In this document: positions 25,771 through 34,887 of the stretch, piece after piece | How the letters are laid out: each line of letters starts with the position of its first letter | Position numbering within the stretch: the stretch's first letter is position 1 | Origin: JBBQWR01 sp038210495 | Lineage (GTDB): Bacteria; Planctomycetota; Planctomycetia; Pirellulales; DATAWG01 | DNA length: 64,000 nucleotides | Assembly: GCA_038210495.1 (NCBI GenBank) | Contig: JBBQWR010000003.1 | Location: 1 to 64,000, forward strand | Reading direction: 5' to 3' | Translations under genes and position numbers: made by a program | The notes under the pieces: generated by a model | Databases searched by the model: none | Told to the model about the DNA's origin: nothing | What the model saw: only the letters and a program-made list of their open reading frames with translations

Positions 25771-26151
25771 GTGACTTGTCCGAGCTTTTTTGCGGTGAGC
25801 CTCTTCGCCGCCGACGCCCCGCCTGCCGGTGGCGATCCTGGTGTCGGCGGGCTGTCGCTTCCGATGATGACGGCGATCGTCCTGCTGTTCGTCGGATACA
25901 TCTTCGTCTGGCTCCCCGAGCGGAGAAAGCAGAAGGCCTATCGCTCGCAGCTTTCGGCGATCAAGAAGAACGACCGCATCGTCACGATCGGCGGTATCTA
26001 CGGGATCGTTTCGAATGTCAACCGCGAAGCCGATCGGGTCACGATCAAGGTCGACGAGAACACGAAGATCGAGTTTACCATGAGCTCGATCTCGCGCGTC
26101 CTCTCCGAGGCAAGCGATAAAGAGACCGCCAATAAAGACACAGCCAAATAG
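25771..26151 (+). CDS. yajC: Preprotein translocase subunit YajC
   Basis: About 126 residues from a GTG. One membrane segment (MMTAIVLLFVGYIFVWLPERRKQKAY) is followed by the conserved cytoplasmic domain LSAIKKNDRIVTIGGIYGIVSNV and VTIKVDENTKIEFTMSSISRVL. YajC binds SecDF in the Sec holo-translocon. The start is uncertain: the GTG has AGGGA about 9 bases upstream and gives a family-like N-terminus, but an ATG at 25696 would add 25 residues. secDF follows 107 bp later on the same strand, the normal operon order. Confidence 0.9.
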   Translation: MTCPSFFAVSLFAADAPPAGGDPGVGGLSLPMMTAIVLLFVGYIFVWLPERRKQKAYRSQLSAIKKNDRIVTIGGIYGIVSNVNREADRVTIKVDENTKIEFTMSSISRVLSEASDKETANKDTAK

Positions 26152-26258
26152 GTTCGCCAAACAGGTTCGCGAAATCGAATATCTCGATCGAGCTCGGCCA
26201 AAGCCGGCCGATCGCCCAACAGCAACCCAACCACCCTCCCACCGGTTACCCGACTGCC

Positions 26259-29200
26259 ATGCTTTCTCTTTTGCATCCGTTATTAGCTCAGGCCACTCAA
26301 GCGGCTCAAACCACCACGTCGGCCGTCCAGTGGTACGATCAAGGTTGGTTCAAGGCGCTCGTCGTCGTCGCGATGTTGGTCGTGCCGTATATGGTCGGCG
26401 AGGCGATCGCTCGCTCGATTCGGATGGCCGACTATGGCTGGAAGCTGGGCATCATCCTCGTCGCCCTGGTCGGCGGCATCACGCTCAATAGTCTCTACCG
26501 GCCCCGGCTGGGTATCGATCTTAAGGGTGGCGTGAAGCTCATCTACGAGGTCGATCAAAGCAAGCTGCAAAGCGCGAACGTCTCGGCGCTGACCACTCAA
26601 GTCAACAAAGCCATCGCCGACGCCCAAGTTTATGGGGATGAAAAAGCAACCATCGCCACGGGCGACAACAACACGCTCGAGATCCGCCTTCCCTCGGATG
26701 ACGCCACGAAAGCCGCGAAGGCCAAAGCGGCGATCGACAATGTCGATCTCAAGCGATTGACCGGCGCGGGCCTCACCGGCGGCGAAACGCGCCGTGATAA
26801 AAATGGCTTGGCCCTCGTCTATCAAGTTCTGGCGGCCTCTCGGACCGTGGACATGGACGATCTGGTCCGCGCCGTCAGCAAACGGGTCAATCCGGGCGGA
26901 CAGCGCGAAGTGGCGATCCGCAAACTTGGCGGCCTCCAAATCGAAGTCGCCGTGCCCGACGTCGACCAAGCCGAAATCGAGGCCATCAAGCGCAAGATCG
27001 CCACGGCCGGCGCCCTGGAATTTCGCATCGTCGCCGACGGGCGGTTGAGCGAACACGGCGAAGCGATCGAAGCCGCGAAAAAGAAAATCAATAGTCCCCA
27101 GGACGACGTCATCGTCGATGGCCGGATCGCCGCTCGCTGGGTGGCGCTGGGCAAGGACGACAACGGCAAAGTGATTCGTCCGCCGGCGGAATGCCAGTCG
27201 CTGTATCGTAAGACGAAGTCGGCCGAGCAAGTGCTGATGATCATCGACGACTTCAATGTCACTGGCCAGTATTTGACGTACTCCGGCTCCAGCTACAGCG
27301 CCGAGGGACTCGCGGTCGCGTTCGAACTCGACTCGGCCGGCGCCAAGCGGTTCGGTGAGTTCACGCGCACTAATCTCGCAGATCCGGTGCAAAAAGTGAA
27401 GCACGAGCTTGCCGTCGTGCTCGACAACACGGTGCTGTCGGTGGCGTCGATCAACAGCCAAATCAACGACCGCGGCCAAATCAGCGGCAATTTTACGCAG
27501 CAAGAAGTCGACTTCATCGTGGGAGTGCTTCGCGCCGGCCAGCTTCCGGCCGCCCTGCAAAAAGAACCGGTCAGCCAAGAGGCCATCAGCGCCGAACTGG
27601 GACAAGACACGATCCGCAGCAGTTCCCTGTCGATGATCGTTTCGACGGCGATGGTGCTGCTGTTCATGCTCGTGTACTACCGTTTCGCCGGCATCGTCGC
27701 GAATTTCGCCGTGCTATTCAACTTGTTGCTTGTCGTCGCTTTGATGATTCTTTTCCACGCGGCGTTCACGCTCGCCGGCCTGGCTGGGCTAGTGCTCAGC
27801 GTCGGGATGGCGGTCGATTCGAACGTGCTCATTTACGAACGCATGCGCGAGGAAAAACAACGCGGCGCCGCCCTCCGGATGGTCATTCGCAACGGCTTCG
27901 GCCGCGCCATGACGACGATCATCGACACTCACTTCACGACGATCATCACCGGCGTCATCTTGTACTGGGTCGGCAGCGAGCAGCTTCGCGGGTTCGCCGC
28001 GACGCTGGTTATGGGCCTGGTCGTCAACTTGTTCACGGCCGTGTTCTGCGCCCGGGTGGTGTTCGATATCGCCGAGCGAAAGCGAGTGCTCAAAGAACTG
28101 AAAATGATGCACTTGTTCGGCGAAACACACATCAATTTCGTGGCCTATGTCAAACCGGCGCTCGTCGTTTCGGCGATCATCAGCATCCTCGGAATCTGGT
28201 CGATCGCCAAACGGGGCACGGACATCCTGGACATCGACTTCACGGGCGGATACTCCGTGCAAATCGTGCTCGATAAGCCGATGGATGTGACCGAGGTCCG
28301 CAAGAAGCTCGAGACGCCCGACGTCGCCACGAAGCTGCCCGACGCCACGGTCAACATGGTGACTTCCGGCACGATCAAGGAAAACACCCAGTTCATCATT
28401 CGCACGTCGAATTCCGACGCCGAAGCGGTGAAGGAAGAAATCTCCAGCGTGTTCGGCACGGCGCTGCGGCACTACAAGGTCGGCGAGTTTTCGAAGCCGC
28501 GACCGATCACGGGGCCCAAGAATCGGTTCGGCGACGACGACGCGGCCGCAAAGCCGGATAAAAATGGCAAGACCCCGGCGATTAAGGGACCCGGTTTTGA
28601 AACCGAGTCGACTAAGCCGGAAACGAAGGATACAGATACCAAGCCCGACGAGCCCAAGGTCACGGAGCCGAACCCTACAGACTCTAAGGCCAAGGAGCCG
28701 AAGAGCGGCGAGCCCAACGCTACGGAGCCCAAGCCTACCGATCCAAGGCCGACCGACTCGAAGCCGACCGATTCCAAAACGCCCGAGAAGACTGCCGCGC
28801 CCGACAAGGACGCCAAGCCTGTGCCGCCGCCGGCGCCCGGTGAACCGGATTTGAAGCTCAAGCCCAGTTCCGACCTCCATCAACTTCGTCGCATGGTTTT
28901 GGCGCTGGCGGCGCCTCAAACCTTCTTGGCCGATGAGACTGCGGCGCCAAAAGCGACTGACGCGAAATCAACCGACGACGCAGCCAAAGCCGCCGATCCA
29001 AAAGCCGCTCCGGAAGAGAAGAAGCCGGCGGACGACAAGAAATCGGCGGACGATAAGAAGCCTGCCGACGAGAAACCGGCCCCCGCGGCGGATGACAAGA
29101 GCGGCGATACCAAGCCAGCCGACGATAAAACGCCTCCTCCTCCGGGGCCGAAAACGACCGAACCGCCGACCAAAACCACCGACGATCCGATTAAGCGTAG

Positions 29201-30179
29201 CGACGATCCGGCGAAGCCAAGCGATGCTCCGGCCAAGACAGCCGACGCGCCTGCGGTCCCCGAAGTCCCCGTGAAGACATCGGACGAACCCAAAACCGAT
29301 GCCGAAATGCCCTCCGAAGGCGTTTCCACTGCTTCCGACCCATTCATCGGCGGCTCGGAAGTCACCTTGAATTTCGACAAAGTCGAGCCCATCAAGTACG
29401 ACAGCCTGCATGAGTTGATCGAGCGGGCGATCGGCGAAGAAAAAACCAAATTCGAACTCTCCAATCCCGACTACACGCCGGGCAGCACGCATCCCTATTC
29501 CGAATGGACGTTGCGGCTGGCCAAGTCGCCCACCGAAGCCGTGGCGTTGTTGAGCAGCATCAAGAACCAACTCGCTTCACGCCCCGTATTCCTCGGCGAT
29601 TCCAAGATTGGCGGTCGCGTCGCTCGGGATACGCAGTACACGGCCATTTATGCGTTGCTCGCGAGCATCGCCATGATCGTGGTCTATATCTGGATCCGAT
29701 TTCAAAACGTGATCTTCGGCATCGGCGCCGTGGTGGCGTTGGTGCATGACGTGCTCGTGACCCTTGCCGGCATCGGGCTGAGCTCGATTCTGGCGCCCTA
29801 CTTGGGCTTCGCCCTGGTCGATCCGTTCAAAATTAGTCTGAACGTTGTGGCCGCCATGCTCACGATCGTCGGCTATTCGATCAGCGATACGATCGTCATT
29901 TTCGATCGAATCCGCGAAGTCCGCGGCAAGAGTCCCGAGCTGACCGAGGACATGATCAACAAGAGCGTGAATCAGACCTTGAGCCGCACCGTGCTCACCG
30001 TGTTCACCGTGCTCTTGGTCACGATCATCCTCTACATCTTCGGGGGCCAGGCGATTCACGCCTTCGCCTTTACGATGCTCATCGGGCTGATCTCCGGCAC
30101 CTATAGCTCGGTGTATATCGCGGCGCCCGTGCTGCTGTGGCTCAAGGCGCCCGCGGGCGATAATAATCCACGGCGATAG
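26259..30179 (+). CDS. secDF: SecD-SecF fusion protein export subunit
   Basis: The product is 1306 residues, far longer than usual SecDF (about 750-850). The SecD half includes RPRLGIDLKGGVKLIYEV, P1 periplasmic domain, then the six-helix block with AVDSNVLIYERMREE. The SecF half starts near residue 640 (ILDIDFTGGYSVQIVL) and ends with VVALVHDVLVTLAGIGL and ISDTIVIFDRIREV. The complex uses the proton gradient to pull proteins out of the Sec channel. Between residues about 768 and 1023, inside the SecF periplasmic domain, sits a Lys/Pro/Asp/Thr-rich low-complexity stretch (KPADDKKSADDKKPADEKP and similar). A hydrophobic piece (HQLRRMVLALAAPQTFLAD) lies within it. The gene is downstream of yajC. 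Confidence 0.95.
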   Translation: MLSLLHPLLAQATQAAQTTTSAVQWYDQGWFKALVVVAMLVVPYMVGEAIARSIRMADYGWKLGIILVALVGGITLNSLYRPRLGIDLKGGVKLIYEVDQSKLQSANVSALTTQVNKAIADAQVYGDEKATIATGDNNTLEIRLPSDDATKAAKAKAAIDNVDLKRLTGAGLTGGETRRDKNGLALVYQVLAASRTVDMDDLVRAVSKRVNPGGQREVAIRKLGGLQIEVAVPDVDQAEIEAIKRKIATAGALEFRIVADGRLSEHGEAIEAAKKKINSPQDDVIVDGRIAARWVALGKDDNGKVIRPPAECQSLYRKTKSAEQVLMIIDDFNVTGQYLTYSGSSYSAEGLAVAFELDSAGAKRFGEFTRTNLADPVQKVKHELAVVLDNTVLSVASINSQINDRGQISGNFTQQEVDFIVGVLRAGQLPAALQKEPVSQEAISAELGQDTIRSSSLSMIVSTAMVLLFMLVYYRFAGIVANFAVLFNLLLVVALMILFHAAFTLAGLAGLVLSVGMAVDSNVLIYERMREEKQRGAALRMVIRNGFGRAMTTIIDTHFTTIITGVILYWVGSEQLRGFAATLVMGLVVNLFTAVFCARVVFDIAERKRVLKELKMMHLFGETHINFVAYVKPALVVSAIISILGIWSIAKRGTDILDIDFTGGYSVQIVLDKPMDVTEVRKKLETPDVATKLPDATVNMVTSGTIKENTQFIIRTSNSDAEAVKEEISSVFGTALRHYKVGEFSKPRPITGPKNRFGDDDAAAKPDKNGKTPAIKGPGFETESTKPETKDTDTKPDEPKVTEPNPTDSKAKEPKSGEPNATEPKPTDPRPTDSKPTDSKTPEKTAAPDKDAKPVPPPAPGEPDLKLKPSSDLHQLRRMVLALAAPQTFLADETAAPKATDAKSTDDAAKAADPKAAPEEKKPADDKKSADDKKPADEKPAPAADDKSGDTKPADDKTPPPPGPKTTEPPTKTTDDPIKRSDDPAKPSDAPAKTADAPAVPEVPVKTSDEPKTDAEMPSEGVSTASDPFIGGSEVTLNFDKVEPIKYDSLHELIERAIGEEKTKFELSNPDYTPGSTHPYSEWTLRLAKSPTEAVALLSSIKNQLASRPVFLGDSKIGGRVARDTQYTAIYALLASIAMIVVYIWIRFQNVIFGIGAVVALVHDVLVTLAGIGLSSILAPYLGFALVDPFKISLNVVAAMLTIVGYSISDTIVIFDRIREVRGKSPELTEDMINKSVNQTLSRTVLTVFTVLLVTIILYIFGGQAIHAFAFTMLIGLISGTYSSVYIAAPVLLWLKAPAGDNNPRR

Positions 30180-30214
30180 ATGAATGGCGGGCGCCGACTC
30201 GCGAGTGGACTGCT

Positions 30215-30247
30215 CCCTCTCCCTCTGGGAGAGGGCTGGGGTGAGGG
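30215..30247. repeat. REP-like palindrome
   Basis: CCCTCTCCCTCTGGGAGAGG followed by GCTGGGGTGAGGG is the same family as the copy at 18226-18258, in the opposite orientation. Confidence 0.75.
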
Positions 30248-30473
30248 CAGCGCGACACACTTTGTTTCTCGGTACTGCGCGGCAGACTGTCGCGGCTATG
30301 TGCGGCCGTCGGCTGGTAATTCTTGCCGCGCCGCGCGGATTTGACGTCGCGAATTTTACAACTCGTCGCGCCCGCCCCTATTTGGCCGATCGGCCGATTT
30401 CTCAGCGGTCGATAACGGAAATGGTGGAATCCATTCCGTTGGCTGCCAATGGCGTTGTCGAGCGTCGCGTTAG

Positions 30474-30495
30474 AGCCGCGCACGAAGTAAGCGCG
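30474..30495. repeat. Dispersed 22-bp element (GAGCCGCGCACG type)
   Basis: GAGCCGCGCACGAAGTAAGC occurs here, with close copies at 48874-48896 and 59133-59155. All are intergenic or in gene-flanking DNA. No internal symmetry strong enough for a hairpin is obvious. Confidence 0.6.
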
Positions 30496-30559
30496 GGTGT
30501 TGTCGCGTAAAAGCCGCGCACGCAGTTAGCCTGGTGTTTCGGCCCCAAGAGGAGCATCC

Positions 30560-31633
30560 GTGAACCGTCGTCAGAAGGCCGTTCTTGTCGCCATCGTTTT
30601 GTTTGTCGGTCTAGGTTTGGCTTGGCAATTCCGTAAGCGCGACGGCGTTCCGTCGCTCGCGGCGCACGACGGCCAACCGGCCGGAGAATGGCTGGCCGCG
30701 GCAACTCCGAGCGGCGCCGTTCGGCCCGTCGGATTTCCACAGTCGAAGATTTTGGACTCCGTCAGCCCGCCACTCGCGGCGCCGCCATCGGCATCGAGCA
30801 TTCCGGCTCGTCAAACGCTGAGCGACCCGACGGTTCCGCAGCTTTCGACCGCCTTCACCGGCCGCCCGGAATCGTCGCCGCATGAGCCAGGCGCTCGGGT
30901 CGACGCCACGGCCGCCGATCCGCTCGGATATACCTCGACGCGAGCGTTCGGCGATCAATCGCTGGCCGAAGCCACGCATAAATTGGCAGATGGCGACACG
31001 CTCCCGGCATTGGCCGAGCACTACCTCGGCGCCGCGGCGCGGTGGCGGGAAATCTACGAATACAATCGCGATATTCTGACATCGCCCGACTTGTTGCCCA
31101 TCGGGGGCGAACTGCGGATTCCGAGCGGCCGAAGGCCGAGTCGGGAGACGGGGGTCGGCCTTGCGGCGAGCTCAGCCGAGCGGAGTCGGGAGCAGAGCAT
31201 CGCGGCCAGTCCCTCGGCGTTAGGCGCCACGGCGATACCGGTCAGCCAGAGTTTGGCGCCGCGCGGCGGGGCCGAGAACTTTCAGAATCCGGCTCGATCC
31301 GACCAGAATCCGCCAATTGCGCCGCGGACCAATCTCGTGCCGGTCGTTGAGGGAACTGCCGCAACCGCAGGCGACGCGCTCGTCGACTATCGCCTGCCAC
31401 CCGTCGTCGATCCGGCCGCGCCACCTTCTGGGGCGCCGGTGGCCAAAATCCTTCGCGTGGCTCCAGGCGTCTATCAAGTCAAGCCAGGTGACACACTGGC
31501 CTCGATCGCCCAGCGGCTCTACGGCGACAGCCGGCAGCAGCAACTTCTAATCAAAGCGAACCGCGACCGGCTCCATCAATCGACCGAAGTCCGCCCCGGC
31601 ATGACCCTCATCGTCCCCCTAGCCAGACAATAG
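30560..31633 (+). CDS. Membrane-anchored protein with two LysM domains
   Basis: The product is 357 residues from a GTG start, with GAGGAG 5 bases before it. The order is: an N-terminal membrane anchor (KAVLVAIVLFVGLGLAW), a Pro/Ala/Ser-rich linker, a LysM at about 140-190 (KLADGDTLPALAEHYLGA with WREIYEYNRDIL), a second linker, and a C-terminal LysM (YQVKPGDTLASIAQRLYGD, with GMTLIVP at the end). Its layout matches the longer protein at 5396-7102, so the two are probably paralogs. Peptidoglycan binding from the inner membrane is the likely role. It follows secDF by 380 bp and probably has its own promoter. Confidence 0.85.
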   Translation: MNRRQKAVLVAIVLFVGLGLAWQFRKRDGVPSLAAHDGQPAGEWLAAATPSGAVRPVGFPQSKILDSVSPPLAAPPSASSIPARQTLSDPTVPQLSTAFTGRPESSPHEPGARVDATAADPLGYTSTRAFGDQSLAEATHKLADGDTLPALAEHYLGAAARWREIYEYNRDILTSPDLLPIGGELRIPSGRRPSRETGVGLAASSAERSREQSIAASPSALGATAIPVSQSLAPRGGAENFQNPARSDQNPPIAPRTNLVPVVEGTAATAGDALVDYRLPPVVDPAAPPSGAPVAKILRVAPGVYQVKPGDTLASIAQRLYGDSRQQQLLIKANRDRLHQSTEVRPGMTLIVPLARQ

Positions 31634-31660
31634 CGTTGGAACTTAGATTTCGGCCGGTGG

Positions 31661-31692
31661 CCGGGGCTGGAGGCGCTTCGCCGAAGCTCCGG
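31661..31692. repeat. Palindromic element (CCGGGGCT...AGCTCCGG)
   Basis: The outer arms CCGGGGCT and AGCTCCGG enclose an inner stem GGCG/CGCC. A second copy with compensating differences is at 50450-50482. Confidence 0.65.
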
Positions 31693-31784
31693 TGAAGTAA
31701 ATTCAAACGAGCTCGCTCTCCTATGCGATTTCCCTTCGGTCCCGCTCGGCCCTCGTAACTCGCTAACCACTCGCCACTCATTCC

Positions 31785-32753
31785 TCAGTCCCCCAGCGGG
31801 TTCTTCCGCACCGCCCAGGGAAACTTCTTCGTCACCAACCGCGCGTCGATGAACTGGGCCAAATCGTTGGCCGCGCGGGTCGCCAGTTGGGGCTCCTCCA
31901 AAATCTTCGTCCCCTCGAGCGTCGTCGGCAGATTGTCGAAAAAGAGGTCCTGTTTTTCCCGGCGTTCCTTTTCGTCGGCCGGCGGTTTCGGCCGGGCCGC
32001 GCTCATGCGTTTGTCGATCCGCTGAGCGTCATCCAGCGCCTTGGGCGTCTTGCCCCCCACGATAATCAACACCGACAAATCGGTCTGCAGCGATCTCTTG
32101 TTCAGCGCGGCCGTCGCGTTGATGCCCTTGAAATTCATCGCCGGCGAGATCAGCGCGACTGCTTTCACGTCCTGACCCTGTTTGTAGTTCGGCAAAATCG
32201 GGGCGTCCCAGTCGTAGACGGCCCAGTTCATGGCCACCACGGCGCCCATCTCGGCGCCCGCGACGCACAGCTTCTCGATATTCAGCTTCGCTTCGTTGTT
32301 CCGCTCGATCAAATATTTCTTGACCGTTTGCATGTCCTGCGTAACCATCGCGTCGTAATCCCCCAACCGGAGATTGGCCGCGTCGATCGTCTTCACGTCG
32401 TCGCCACGTTTGATCTGCGTGCTCTTGCCATGCCCGCGCAGGTCGGGCGCGATCACCGCGTGGCCGGCCGCCTGAAGATATCGGGCCAGGCCGTCCATGT
32501 CGGCCCGGCTTCCCTTGTGCATGTGCAGCAGAATGACGGGCACGGCATCCTTGCCCTTAAGGCTGCCGTAATACGTCGCTTCGAGCTGCAAGCCATCTTT
32601 CGTCTCGAGATTGACCGTCTCGGGATCCGGCGGCAGATTCTCTTTGGCTGGGTCCTTGGGGTCGGCGGCTCGCGCGGCGCTAACCGCCACGACCGACACG
32701 AACAGGGCCGCGAACAACCCGGCCCAGCAGCGGACGATAGCGCGATGACACAT
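31785..32753 (-). CDS. Secreted alpha/beta-hydrolase-fold protein with Glu in place of the nucleophile
   Basis: The product is 322 residues. A signal peptide (AGLFAALFVSVVAVSAARAAD) precedes an alpha/beta-hydrolase core: VPVILLHMHKGSRADMDGLA, HAVIAPDLRGHGKS, KLCVAGAEMGAVVAMNWA, VKAVALISPAMNF and SVLIIVGGKTPKA. The nucleophile elbow, normally G-x-S-x-G, reads G-A-E-M-G, with Glu168 in the Ser position. No clear catalytic His is visible at the C-terminus either. It is therefore probably a non-hydrolytic relative, or uses Glu as nucleophile; the sequence cannot decide. The ATG at 32753 gives the signal peptide. Neighbours do not suggest a pathway. Confidence 0.82.
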   Translation of the reverse strand: MCHRAIVRCWAGLFAALFVSVVAVSAARAADPKDPAKENLPPDPETVNLETKDGLQLEATYYGSLKGKDAVPVILLHMHKGSRADMDGLARYLQAAGHAVIAPDLRGHGKSTQIKRGDDVKTIDAANLRLGDYDAMVTQDMQTVKKYLIERNNEAKLNIEKLCVAGAEMGAVVAMNWAVYDWDAPILPNYKQGQDVKAVALISPAMNFKGINATAALNKRSLQTDLSVLIIVGGKTPKALDDAQRIDKRMSAARPKPPADEKERREKQDLFFDNLPTTLEGTKILEEPQLATRAANDLAQFIDARLVTKKFPWAVRKNPLGD

Positions 32754-33027
32754 GAGAAATTCCCGCTTTGCAGTAAACGGATCGCTAGAGATCCGCGGCA
32801 AAAAAAGGGAAATCGCCAAACCGCGGACAGCCGTTCATCGTAAGTCGGCGATCAGCGCGAGTCAATTAGACTCGAATGGAGCGGAGTGCAGCGATGGAAG
32901 CACTAACTTAACTGTCCCGGTGCGCTCGGGCTGGACGGAAGGGAAAGCCCCGGTGATTAGTTCACGCCGAAACTGCGTTCCGAAAACCGCGGCTTTTATA
33001 CGACGCTGTCTCGCCCGCCACTCATTC

Positions 33028-33693
33028 TCAATTCAGCACATTCGTATCGCTTGCGAAATCGGACCGCGGATCGTGCGGATAGAAATTCCGCGCCACGTGG
33101 TCGGCCAGCACGGAAATATACTGACGGCGAAATTCGGCTTCGGTGCGATCGGTGTTCGCGACCGCCGAATTCGGTGGGTACACCAATTCCGGCGAGGGCA
33201 ATTTCTCGTCGAACACCTTTTTGCCGCCGTTTTTCATGTCGTACACGCAGACGTGAATCTCGGCCCGGCCTTTGTAGAGCGTTTGCCCCTCGTTCAAGCT
33301 GAATTGCTCGAGATCGATCCCCACCACAAAGTCGGCCTTCACGGCCTTGCCGATCTCCGAATACTCTTGCCAGTTGTGCTCGTCGGCCCATTCGGCCACT
33401 TCGGTCGAACTGACCAAGTGGCACTTCTTGAGATTCTTGCCCAACAGCGTGCTCACCGACGCGGCCAAGTCGGGCGCGGCGCCCGAGTCGGCGTATTGCA
33501 GTTGCTCGACCGGCCGGCAGACGACGGCGACCCGTTTTCCGCCCAATTTGTCGAATTTCGCTTCGGCGTTGTCCTCGTGGGCGATATAGCCCAGGGCGGC
33601 CAGCATATTGCATCCGCCGGCGGTCCCCAGAATCAATAGGCCAACAAAAGCCACGGACATCGACGCCAAGCGGGGGCGCGGCGGCACGGACAT
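33028..33693 (-). CDS. Putative lipoprotein of unknown function
   Basis: The product is 221 residues. The N-terminus has a hydrophobic core ending in LILGTAGGCNML, a plausible but imperfect lipobox with Cys near position 28. The mature domain alternates strands and helices: KRVAVVCRPVEQLQY, SVSTLLGKNLKKCHLVSSTEVAEWADEH, IGKAVKADFVVGIDLEQFSL, YKGRAEIHVCVYDM. This layout resembles periplasmic lipoproteins that assemble surface polymers (a CsgG/DUF799-like alpha/beta fold), but that is only a guess. The start at 33693 is chosen for the signal sequence. Confidence 0.7.
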   Translation of the reverse strand: MSVPPRPRLASMSVAFVGLLILGTAGGCNMLAALGYIAHEDNAEAKFDKLGGKRVAVVCRPVEQLQYADSGAAPDLAASVSTLLGKNLKKCHLVSSTEVAEWADEHNWQEYSEIGKAVKADFVVGIDLEQFSLNEGQTLYKGRAEIHVCVYDMKNGGKKVFDEKLPSPELVYPPNSAVANTDRTEAEFRRQYISVLADHVARNFYPHDPRSDFASDTNVLN

Positions 33694-33744
33694 GCGAAAA
33701 CCTCGAGAGTTAGACGAGCGGAACACCATCTCGGGCGAGAAGCC

Positions 33745-33825
33745 CAAAACCGCCGGGGACTATCCCCATTTTGCGGAGTCCGCGGAGCATAGCTGGGGAC
33801 TTTCCCCTGCTCCGAGGCGGTTTTG
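33745..33825. repeat. Composite inverted repeat with GGGGAC/CCCC palindromes
   Basis: Perfect 10-bp outer arms CAAAACCGCC (33745-33754) and GGCGGTTTTG (33816-33825). Between them lie two internal palindromes, GGGGACTATCCCC and GGGGACTTTCCCC. Confidence 0.7.
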
Positions 33826-34258
33826 CTAGGGCTTGTTCGGCCATTGAAAGGAGCGGGAGAATAGCCCCAGTCCATGCGATCGGCAAGATCAGTTCGCCGT
33901 ACCAGAGCGCGTGGCACGGGCTTCCAGTCCGTGTTCCCCCTGCAAAGCCGCGGCGGCCTGCTGCGCCGTCTTGTTGCCCGATGGCTTTTTATTTTACATG
34001 GCCGATTGGCCTCACGGTCCTGAGATTGACAATTTCCAACCCGGCGCCCTAAGTTGATCGCCTGGCGTCACCAGAAATTTTTCGATTTTTATTGATTTCT
34101 TATCGCTTAGCCCCCCGCCAGCCGCCGACACCGATCGATCCCGGCCTCCATCAAACCACATTTTGCTCGGGAAATACCGACATTTTCCGCGATTTCCGCA
34201 CGGCCGATACCCCAATTCACCGTCTCCAGAAATACCTGCAAACTTCTCGACAAATTGC

Positions 34259-34287
34259 TTGCAATCCTTGTAATGCGTAGTTAGACT
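34259..34287 (+). promoter_or_regulatory. Sigma70-like promoter of the PEP-CTERM island
   Basis: TTGCAA (34259-34264), 17-bp spacer, TAGACT (34282-34287). The sequence from CGACAAATTGCTTGCAATCC to the -10 is almost the same as that at 38273-38311, including bases outside the boxes. Confidence 0.65.
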
Positions 34288-34440
34288 AGGCTCATCTTGA
34301 CGGAGGAACCGGATCAATAGGCGCGGCCCATTACGCCGAAAACCTGGCGAAGTAGGCCGACGGCGCGATAGAGACTTCGCCGATTCCTTGCGTCAAACTG
34401 AGTTTTAGTCGATAATCCAGGCTCAAGCGTTGTACGGGTT

Positions 34441-34520
34441 GCTGGGAAAAGGGCGGTAATCAAGCAAGTTCCCAGCTTCCTCAAAGGCCTCCGCCGTTCG
34501 GCGGAACCTTAATTTTAAGG
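34441..34520 (+). promoter_or_regulatory. Three consecutive hairpins in the mRNA leader
   Basis: Stem 1 is GCTGGGAA/TTCCCAGC (34441-34448 with 34469-34476, loop of 20). Stem 2 is TCCGCC-GTTC-GGCGGA (34490-34505). Stem 3 is CCTTAA-TT-TTAAGG (34507-34520). They lie about 150 nt after the promoter and 370 nt before the coding start. No known riboswitch is recognised. Confidence 0.45.
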
Positions 34521-34887
34521 CGGTTCACGGCTCTTTTCCTGCTTATCTGCGGTTTATTCGTTCGACTCCCCTGAGTGTTTCCCGGGCACTGGCCCAACTC
34601 CCAAGAAAAATCGGTCATCGTGCAAGCAGTAAATAAACAACTCGTCGCCCGCACGCGATCGGCTAACAATTGTCTGTTATTTTCGCGTCACGTGATCGTG
34701 GCGACCTCAGCCGCTCCGATGAAAGAAGCACGTCAAATTGAATCTACCTGAATTTCGCGGCCAAGACCCTCAGACCCAAGTCCCGTTTCCTCATTCGTAA
34801 ATCAGACCCGGTAAATTAGACCCCGGCTGGCGGTCACCGACCCTGGCCCCCGACCGAACCTTCCGGCTACCTCAAGGAGTTGAACTA

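Larger units (their letters stand above)
30180..30559 (+). other. Intergenic region with REP-like palindrome and 22-bp repeats
   Basis: No gene is seen. The region contains a REP-like palindrome at 30215-30247 and a copy of the GAGCCGCGCACGAAGTAAGC element at 30474-30495, with a degenerate second copy from about 30511. GAGGAG at 30549-30554 is the ribosome site of the next gene. Confidence 0.6.
33694..34887. other. Long intergenic region before the PEP-CTERM island
   Basis: About 1.2 kb without a gene. It holds a composite inverted repeat (33745-33825), an ACGGGCTTCCAGTCCGT hairpin near 33911-33937, a strong sigma70-like promoter (34259-34287), and a 600-nt leader with three hairpins (34441-34520). 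The remainder shows nothing I recognise. Confidence 0.6.

Noticed and set aside
26283..27605. 440-codon frame opposite secDF
   Set aside because: Shadow frame without signal peptide or motif; the sense strand is SecD.
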